From: Deltaproteobacteria bacterium | GTDB taxonomy: Bacteria; UBA10199; JACPAL01; JACOUP01 | NCBI GenBank assembly: GCA_030649435.1 | Contig: JAUSKE010000127.1 | Coordinates: 1 to 9,822 of the forward strand | Direction: 5' to 3' | Length of the DNA: 9,822 nucleotides | Part shown: piece by piece, positions 1 through 4,236 of the stretch | How positions within the stretch are numbered: the stretch's first letter is position 1 | Layout: each line of letters starts with the position of its first letter | Notes under the pieces: generated by a model | The model's input: the letters and a program-made list of their open reading frames with translations, nothing else | Told to the model about the DNA's origin: nothing | Databases searched by the model: none | Position numbers and translations under genes: made by a program

Positions 1-2
1 CC

Positions 3-581
3 CAACTTCCCAAAGAAGTTAAGGAAGGCCTGAGAATCGTCGGGTCCGATGATTGGGATAATAATAAACAGCAGGAGTGGGAAAACCGGCTTGCCCTCCT
101 GCGGCTCAAGGCGAATGAGGTGGTACCAAAAATTGCGGATACCCTCCGATCGATTCCGATTGAAAATCACTACCCTCGTTATGAATTGACCTTCCTCTTG
201 GGAGAGATCGGGTCCGATCAGGCGCTCCCAGTCCTCAAGGAAGTGATTCAGGAGAAGGTTCCTGAGGAGCTCATGCAATACCCGCAGTCCGAAGGAACAC
301 CCGGGGGCAGTTACCTGATCGTGAAAACCCAGGCGGTCGACGCCATCATGATGATCGGTCTCCAATCCGACAAAAAAGAGGAGATCAAAGGGACCCTTGT
401 GGAAGGCATCAGTTCAGAATATCGCCCAGTTCGGCGTGCCTCGGTAATGGCAATGAAGCAACTCTTTCCAGACGACCCGGCGCTCAAAGAAAAGGTGATT
501 GCGATGCTTCCGGAGAAGGATAAGTTTTTTTACGATATCAAGATCCAGCACGAAGCGATTCCCATCACTCTCCCGAAGTAA
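3..581 (+). CDS. HEAT-repeat-like protein, C-terminal part (5' end outside window)
   Basis: The reading frame is open from the first bases of the window to a TAA stop, giving 192 visible residues; the true start lies upstream. A GTG at 120 is in frame but sits inside an uninterrupted coding stretch with no ribosome binding site, so it is not taken as the start. The protein is mostly predicted amphipathic helix pairs. Segments such as YELTFLLGEIGSDQALPVLK and VRRASVMAMKQLFPDD have the spacing of HEAT/PBS-lyase-like repeats (helix, GxxxxxxAxPxL turn, helix). Such repeats usually act as protein-binding scaffolds, so no enzymatic role is proposed. It is the only plus-strand gene seen and converges on the tRNA-Arg genes with just 20 bases between them. 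No terminator hairpin is visible after the stop. The assignment to the repeat class is moderate and the specific function is unknown. Confidence 0.7.
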   Translation, partial: QLPKEVKEGLRIVGSDDWDNNKQQEWENRLALLRLKANEVVPKIADTLRSIPIENHYPRYELTFLLGEIGSDQALPVLKEVIQEKVPEELMQYPQSEGTPGGSYLIVKTQAVDAIMMIGLQSDKKEEIKGTLVEGISSEYRPVRRASVMAMKQLFPDDPALKEKVIAMLPEKDKFFYDIKIQHEAIPITLPK

Positions 582-601
582 GAAACCGCGATCATTCAAT
601 G

Positions 602-673
602 TGCCCCCTGTCGGAATCGAACCAACATCCCGAGCTTCGGAGGCTCGTGCTCTGTCCATTGAGCTAAGGGGGC
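602..673 (-). tRNA. tRNA-Arg (anticodon CCG)
   Basis: On the minus strand this folds into a complete 72-nt cloverleaf. The acceptor stem is GCCCCCT/AGGGGGC, the D arm GCTC/GAGC, the anticodon stem CGAGC/GCTCG with loop CTCCGAA, and the T arm GTTGG/CCGAC with loop TTCGATT. Loop positions 34-36 read CCG, which decodes CGG (Arg). The discriminator is A and the next bases are CAT, so the CCA tail is not encoded. It lies about 15 bases after the second tRNA-Arg and shares much of its D arm and acceptor sequence with it, suggesting an old duplication and a common transcript. Confidence 0.95.
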
Positions 674-688
674 AAAAATTATTTTACG

Positions 689-763
689 TGGTGCCCCCGA
701 CAGGAATCGAACCTGTATTTAAGGTTTAGGAAACCTCCGTTCTGTCCATTGAACTACGGGGGC
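689..763 (-). tRNA. tRNA-Arg (anticodon CCT), CCA encoded
   Basis: A minus-strand cloverleaf with acceptor stem GCCCCCG/CGGGGGC, D arm GTTC/GAAC, anticodon stem GAGGT/ACCTT (one G-T pair) with loop TTCCTAA, and T arm ACAGG/CCTGT with loop TTCGATT. The anticodon is CCT, decoding AGG (Arg). The discriminator A is followed by a genomically encoded CCA (689-691), unlike its neighbour at 602-673. The gene begins 10 bases after the apt stop codon, so it is probably carried on the apt transcript and released by processing. Confidence 0.95.
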
Positions 764-773
764 GTAACTCGTA

Positions 774-1289
774 TTAGTACTGTATCAGAGAAAAAACTTC
801 CCTCCCTTTCAGCTTGTCGCGCCCTTTTAAAAATTCGAGTTCGACGACAAACGCGCATTCGACGACGGTGCCGGCTGACTTTTCTATCAGCTCACAGGTC
901 GCCTTAGCCGTGCCACCGGTGGCGAGTAAGTCATCAACCACCAACACGCGACTCTTGGGATGCACCCCATCGACATGCATTTCAATTTTGTCGGTGCCAT
1001 ACTCCAGATCATATTCGACGCTTCGTGTCGTATACGGGAGTTTTCCTTTCTTTCGCACCGGGACAAAGCCGGCATCGATCCGGTAGGCAAGCGCCGACGC
1101 AAAAATAAAACCGCGCGACTCGATCCCAACACAGTAATCAATCTGTCGTGTCGCATACCGCTTGGCGAGGGTGTCGATCACTTGTTGGAACGCCTTCACA
1201 TCCCCCAAAAGTGGGGTGATATCTTTGAAAAGAATCCCCGGCTTCGGAAAATCAGGCACATCACGAATCTTGGACTTGAGGTCAATCAT
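774..1289 (-). CDS. apt: adenine phosphoribosyltransferase
   Basis: Apt converts adenine and PRPP to AMP and pyrophosphate in cytosolic purine salvage. The 171-residue product matches the usual family length. It carries the characteristic N-terminal segment PDFPKPGILFKDITPLL (residues 12-28), the adenine/ribose-side motif GIESRGFIF (55-63), and the PRPP-binding loop VLVVDDLLATGGT (115-127) with both acidic residues intact. The ATG at 1289 is preceded by an AAGGAG ribosome binding site at a good distance. It follows nlpD on the same strand after 34 bases with no terminator visible, so it probably belongs to the surE-pcm-nlpD transcript. In many proteobacteria rpoS stands in this position after nlpD; here it is apt. 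Two tRNA-Arg genes follow directly. The identification is secure. Confidence 0.97.
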   Translation of the reverse strand: MIDLKSKIRDVPDFPKPGILFKDITPLLGDVKAFQQVIDTLAKRYATRQIDYCVGIESRGFIFASALAYRIDAGFVPVRKKGKLPYTTRSVEYDLEYGTDKIEMHVDGVHPKSRVLVVDDLLATGGTAKATCELIEKSAGTVVECAFVVELEFLKGRDKLKGREVFSLIQY

Positions 1290-1323
1290 ATTTTCTCCTT
1301 ATTAATGTAGAGGGGTAGAACTA

Positions 1324-2037
1324 TTACACTTTAGGCAAAAAGAAAAGGGGATTTCGGGCAGCCCTCCCCTTGCGCACCTCGAAGTGCAAATGGGGCCCGG
1401 TGGCGTGTCCGGTGCTCCCAACCTTCCCAATAACCTGCCCTTTTTTCACCTTCCTCCCCTTCTTAACAAGATTTTTTGAATTGTGGGCGTAGGCGGTGAA
1501 AAAATCGTCAGAATGCTTGAGCAAGATGAGATTCCCATACCCCCGAAGCCGTTGACTGTAAACCACCCTCCCATCCGCAGAAGCGCGGATGTCAGTCCCC
1601 GGTCGTGCGGCGATATCGATGCCATCATGCCGTGAACCGTTCCGCATCCCAAACCGGCTGGTCAGGCGACCGCGAATCGGCCAAACGAAACGACCCCGTT
1701 CAAAGACAATTTTTTCCTCCGGTGTCCCCTTCGGTAAAGGTTTGACCGTCGCCGGGCGTCGTCGCGCCCGCGGGACGAAAAGACGATCACCCGGTTTCAC
1801 CTGCGTCGAGTCTTCAATGTTGTTGATCTCGGCAAGATCCTGGACCGATACCCCGTAACTGCGGGCAAGTGCCGTTAAGGTCTCCCCCTTTTGCACCCGG
1901 TGGTAGACGCCAGTTCTGACGTAAATGGTAGTGCACCCTAAAAATCCGCCGAGAAGTGCAAGAACCAGAGCAGCGGCGAAACAGTTAGGAGCCTGTTTTT
2001 TCTTCCGGGAAACCGTACTGCCCGACAAGTTTGACAA
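1324..2037 (-). CDS. nlpD: NlpD-type LysM/M23 peptidoglycan hydrolase lipoprotein
   Basis: From a TTG start at 2037 the product has 237 residues. It has a basic N-terminus (RKKK, 11-14), a hydrophobic stretch, and a lipobox-like FLGC with Cys35 as probable lipid attachment site. A LysM peptidoglycan-binding domain follows (about 45-88, YHRVQKGETL to DRLFVP), then a C-terminal M23 domain (about 115-235). The zinc ligands H137 and D141 (HDGID), H185, and H216/H218 (GPHLHFE) are all present. E. coli NlpD lacks functional ligands and acts by activating an amidase, so this copy may itself cleave peptidoglycan cross-links (inference). The frame stays open to a TTG at 2121, but that start has no ribosome binding site and would place extra residues before the signal sequence. 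The chosen start has GGAGG 8 bases upstream and overlaps pcm by 53 bases, suggesting coupled translation. Confidence 0.88.
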   Translation of the reverse strand: MSNLSGSTVSRKKKQAPNCFAAALVLALLGGFLGCTTIYVRTGVYHRVQKGETLTALARSYGVSVQDLAEINNIEDSTQVKPGDRLFVPRARRRPATVKPLPKGTPEEKIVFERGRFVWPIRGRLTSRFGMRNGSRHDGIDIAARPGTDIRASADGRVVYSQRLRGYGNLILLKHSDDFFTAYAHNSKNLVKKGRKVKKGQVIGKVGSTGHATGPHLHFEVRKGRAARNPLFFLPKV

Positions 2038-2650
2038 AACGGCACCCTCCGAGTGATTTTTTTTGAGTCCCTTCGGCCGTCTTCGTGACCAAAAAAAGTT
2101 CCTGTTGTTCCTCGCTGCCAATGGGTATCACGAGCCTGCCCCCCTCTTTCAGCTGTTCTGGCAGAGCCTCTGGAATACCGGGCGAGGCGGCCGTCACTAA
2201 AATCGCATCAAACGGGGCCTCCTCCGGCCAGCCGACCGAGCCGTCACCGGTCCGCAGCGTCACATTCTGATACCCCATCCGGTGAAGCCGTTGTCGCGCC
2301 TTATTCGAAAGAGAGGTGATCCGTTCAATTGAAAAAACCTTGTCTGCAAGCATCGCAAGAATAGCGGTCTGGTACCCCGAACCGGTCCCCAATTCCAAAA
2401 CTTTCTCACCCCCTTTGAGAGCCAATGCTTCCGTCATGGTTGCGACGATGTAGGGCTGTGAAATTGTTTGATGTTCTCCGATATTCAGGGGGTGGTCGTT
2501 GTGGGCCTGTGGTGCCAATGCCTCCTGCACAAACTCGTGGCGGGGGACAATCTCCATCGCTTCAATAACCCTTGAATCACGTATCCCGCGAGCGATGAGC
2601 TGTTCCTCCACCATTTTGCGACGCGCAACATGATAAGAAATTTTAGTCAA
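1985..2650 (-). CDS. pcm: protein-L-isoaspartate O-methyltransferase
   Basis: Pcm uses S-adenosylmethionine to methylate isoaspartyl residues formed by ageing of Asn/Asp, starting their repair in the cytosol. The product has 221 residues, close to the family norm. It shows the N-terminal MVEEQLIARGIRD block (13-25), the catalytic-serine region QTISQPYIVA (61-70, Ser64), the SAM-binding glycine motif VLELGTGSGYQT (84-95), and the later strand FDAILVTAA (147-155). The C-terminal CRFVKLVG element is typical of the family. Translation appears to begin at a TTG that overlaps the surE stop codon (TTGA, 4 bases), so the two are probably translationally coupled; a GAGGGGG tract lies about ten bases upstream. 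An ATG at 2614 is an alternative start but has no visible ribosome binding site. The pairing with surE and nlpD is the conserved stationary-phase cluster of proteobacteria. Confidence 0.96.
   Translation of the reverse strand: MTKISYHVARRKMVEEQLIARGIRDSRVIEAMEIVPRHEFVQEALAPQAHNDHPLNIGEHQTISQPYIVATMTEALALKGGEKVLELGTGSGYQTAILAMLADKVFSIERITSLSNKARQRLHRMGYQNVTLRTGDGSVGWPEEAPFDAILVTAASPGIPEALPEQLKEGGRLVIPIGSEEQQELFLVTKTAEGTQKKSLGGCRFVKLVGQYGFPEEKTGS
2035..2050 (-). promoter_or_regulatory. ribosome binding site and TTG start of nlpD
   Basis: On the minus strand GGAGG (2046-2050) stands 8 bases before TTG (2035-2037), inside the end of pcm. This places the start just before the basic region of the lipoprotein signal peptide and is the reason for preferring it to the upstream TTG at 2121. 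Confidence 0.6.
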
Positions 2651-3390
2651 AGCTTAAGCCCCCTCAATTCTTCCAAAACAGGGTAATGGGTAATATCCAC
2701 CTGCAACGGTGTCACTGAAATATGACCGGCACGGATCGCATTGCAATCAGACCTGGGGATGTTCACAAACTGTTTTTCGTTTCCCCCGATCCAGTAATAC
2801 TTTTTACCACGAGGGTCTATTTTTTCAAAAATAATTTCGCCATAACTCCTCTTCCCAAGTTTTGTGACTTCGGCTACGGGGGCCTGAGAACGATTGGGAA
2901 TATTCACATTCAACATCACCCCTGATGGCAAACGATAATCGGAAAGACGACGGCATAATTTTAAGGCAAATCGGGAGGCGGTTCGAAAATGATTTTGCTT
3001 CTCCCCCAGAATAACGAGGGAAAAAGCGACCGAAGGGATCCCAAGCATCGCCCCTTCCATCGCCACAGAGACCGTGCCGGAATAATGGACATCGTCCCCA
3101 AGGTTTGCCCCATGGTTGATGCCGGAGACGATCAAATCCGGTTTTTTTCCTTTTAGGATTTCATGAAAACCGAGCGTCACACAATCGGTCGGCGTGCCGT
3201 CGATCGCGTAAACATCACGCTTGAGACGCCGAACTCGCAAGGGACGATGGAGGGTGATGGAATGACTGGTTGCACTCTGCTCCTGGTGCGGGGCAACCAC
3301 CACCACTCGTGCGATCTTTTGAAGATCACGCGCGAGGAGGTTGAGTCCTTCGGAATGGACACCGTCATCGTTGGAAAGAAGGATTAACAA
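2647..3390 (-). CDS. surE: 5'/3'-nucleotidase SurE
   Basis: SurE is a metal-dependent phosphatase acting on nucleoside monophosphates in the cytosol, linked to stationary-phase survival. With the TTG at 3390 as start the protein has 247 residues and the metal-binding residues fall at D8, D9, S39 and N92, the positions known for the E. coli enzyme. This strongly supports that start. The frame extends to a GTG at 3429, but the extra 13 codons are tRNA-Pro sequence. The SGINHGANLGDDVHYSGT segment (89-106) is the family signature. The start codon lies only 2 bases after the discriminator base of tRNA-Pro, so there is no room for a ribosome binding site outside the tRNA. If the tRNA is cut out of a common transcript, surE mRNA would be almost leaderless. 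surE ends in a 4-base overlap with pcm. Confidence 0.96.
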   Translation of the reverse strand: MLILLSNDDGVHSEGLNLLARDLQKIARVVVVAPHQEQSATSHSITLHRPLRVRRLKRDVYAIDGTPTDCVTLGFHEILKGKKPDLIVSGINHGANLGDDVHYSGTVSVAMEGAMLGIPSVAFSLVILGEKQNHFRTASRFALKLCRRLSDYRLPSGVMLNVNIPNRSQAPVAEVTKLGKRSYGEIIFEKIDPRGKKYYWIGGNEKQFVNIPRSDCNAIRAGHISVTPLQVDITHYPVLEELRGLKL

Positions 3391-3392
3391 TG

Positions 3393-3466
3393 TCGGGACG
3401 GCGGGATTTGAACCCGCGACCACACGCACCCCAAGCGTGTGCGCTACCAGGCTGCGCTACGTCCCG
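3393..3466 (-). tRNA. tRNA-Pro (anticodon GGG)
   Basis: A 74-nt minus-strand cloverleaf with acceptor stem CGGGACG/CGTCCCG, anticodon stem CACGC/GCGTG with loop TTGGGGT (anticodon GGG, decoding CCC), and T arm containing GGGTTCAAATCCC. The first base is C, as is typical for bacterial tRNA-Pro. The discriminator is A and is followed by CATTG, so CCA is not encoded and the TTG is the surE start. The 5' end is shared with a long hairpin (3465-3508), so the tRNA is tightly framed on both sides. Confidence 0.96.
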
Positions 3467-3508
3467 AAATAACACGGCTTTTCTTTTTGGAAAAACCGTG
3501 TTATTTCG
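3465..3508. repeat. long inverted repeat abutting tRNA-Pro
   Basis: Perfect 13-bp arms (CGAAATAACACGG at 3465-3477 and its complement at 3496-3508) enclose 18 bases. The stem can continue inward through a mismatch and about six more pairs to a 4-base loop. On the transcribed minus strand the 3' arm includes the first two bases of tRNA-Pro. It could be a terminator for the upstream operon (the arm ends in TTATTTC), a processing hairpin, or a mobile palindrome. No long U-tract follows, so a strong intrinsic terminator is not supported. Confidence 0.7.
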
Positions 3509-3511
3509 AGG

Positions 3512-3543
3512 ACCCCCGAAGCGTTAGCGTAGGGGGCCCCCAC
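3512..3543. repeat. GC-rich palindromic segment downstream of merR
   Basis: CCCCC at 3512-3516 can pair with GGGGG at 3532-3536 around an imperfect inner stem (AGC/GCG bases around GTTA). The GGGGG run is also the left half of a near-palindrome, GTAGGGGGCCCCCAC (3529-3543). The GTAGGGGG end resembles the ends of the palindromic elements in pheS and pheT. It could be a degenerate member of that family or part of a termination region. Confidence 0.4.
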
Positions 3544-3550
3544 CTAAAAA

Positions 3551-3904
3551 TCATTTCAAAATCTTCGCCAATTCTTCAAGCTCCTGACGGATCTTCGTCA
3601 ACGTCTCCTTTTGGAGCCCACCTGCAAAAGGTAGATTTGATGGAGATGACGCCCGATGACTCTCTCGAATCTTCTTTCGCGCCCCTTCGATCGTGTAACC
3701 TTCATGATAAAGGAGCTGGCGGACCGTCAGCGCCGTTTCTACATCCTTCTTCCGGTAGAGTCGCTGCCCTGCACGCGATTTGATCGGTTCGATTTCGCGA
3801 AACTCCGTCTCCCAATAACGAAGGACGTACGGTTCGAGTCCGAGAAGCTTTGCCACCTCGCCGATCTTAAAATAGAGTTTATCCGGTATCGTTACTGATC
3901 GCAT
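3551..3904 (-). CDS. MerR-family transcriptional regulator (short, no effector domain)
   Basis: The 117-residue product has an N-terminal MerR-type winged helix-turn-helix. FKIGEVAKLLGLEPYVLRYWE (12-32) is the recognition helix region, and the EIEPIKSRAGQRLYRKKDVE wing follows (37-56). A helical segment with HEGYTIEGARKKI (68-80) and a short C-terminal helix complete it. It lacks the metal- or ligand-binding tail of classical MerR proteins, so it may act as a small dimeric DNA-binding protein with unknown targets. Start: ATG at 3904 with GAGAGG upstream. It follows ihfA after 19 bases, an arrangement I recall from Geobacter-type genomes. Residues 89-98 (SNLPFAGGLQ) form an atypical linker encoded by a 25-base inverted-repeat segment (3607-3631) that might be a repeat remnant. 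Confidence 0.9.
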   Translation of the reverse strand: MRSVTIPDKLYFKIGEVAKLLGLEPYVLRYWETEFREIEPIKSRAGQRLYRKKDVETALTVRQLLYHEGYTIEGARKKIRESHRASSPSNLPFAGGLQKETLTKIRQELEELAKILK

Positions 3905-3923
3905 AGTTAAGAACCTCTCTTTT

Positions 3924-4205
3924 TTAAGCCTTGTTATTAAGAGCCGACTTCAATACCTGACTCGGCCGAAAGGTCAAAACCTTTCTGGCGGAGATCTCTA
4001 TCTCTTCACCGGTCTGCGGGTTACGCCCGATCCTGGGTCTCTTCTGACGAACGACAAAATTCCCGAAGCCGGAAATTTTGATCTTCTCCCCCTTCTCCAG
4101 GGTTTCCTTAATCGTATCAAAGACAAGTTCCACGATATCGGCAGACTCCTTTTTGGAGAAACCGATCTTGGAATAGATCGCCTCGATGATTTCAGCCTTG
4201 GTCAT
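3924..4205 (-). CDS. ihfA: integration host factor subunit alpha
   Basis: A 93-residue member of the HU/IHF family, which bends DNA as a dimer in the nucleoid. The N-terminal helices (MTKAEIIEAIYSKIGFSKKE) are followed by the conserved core KISGFGNFVVRQK (43-55). The DNA-intercalating beta arm RPRIGRNPQTGEEIEI (56-71) has the tip proline in NPQTG. The C-terminal RKVLTFRPSQVLK is the family signature. The IHF-alpha assignment rather than HU rests on the arm sequence and on the pheT-ihfA adjacency, which is conserved in E. coli and other proteobacteria. An AAGGAGGG ribosome binding site precedes the ATG. It lies 31 bases after pheT and 19 before merR, so all three are probably on one transcript. 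Confidence 0.95.
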   Translation of the reverse strand: MTKAEIIEAIYSKIGFSKKESADIVELVFDTIKETLEKGEKIKISGFGNFVVRQKRPRIGRNPQTGEEIEISARKVLTFRPSQVLKSALNNKA

Positions 4206-4236
4206 AGCTCCCTCCTTATGGTGATGGTTAAATGCT

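Noticed and set aside
960..1310. Plus-strand open frame opposite apt
   Set aside because: Shadow of the apt coding sequence with no independent support.
2038..2121. Longer NlpD starting at TTG 2121
   Set aside because: No ribosome binding site; it would put a 28-residue tail ahead of the lipoprotein signal and lies wholly within pcm.
3391..3429. N-terminal extension of SurE by 13 residues
   Set aside because: These codons are tRNA-Pro sequence; the catalytic residue numbering fits a start at 3390.
3466..3508. Strong intrinsic terminator before tRNA-Pro
   Set aside because: The stem is followed on either strand by GC-rich sequence rather than a U-tract; left as a hairpin of uncertain role.
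3478..3510. Promoter for tRNA-Pro/surE (TGTTAT as -10)
   Set aside because: No acceptable -35 box at proper spacing; only four of six bases match the -10 consensus.
3439..3783. Plus-strand open frame across tRNA-Pro, the hairpin and merR
   Set aside because: It runs antisense through a tRNA and a conserved regulator, with low-complexity composition and no family features.
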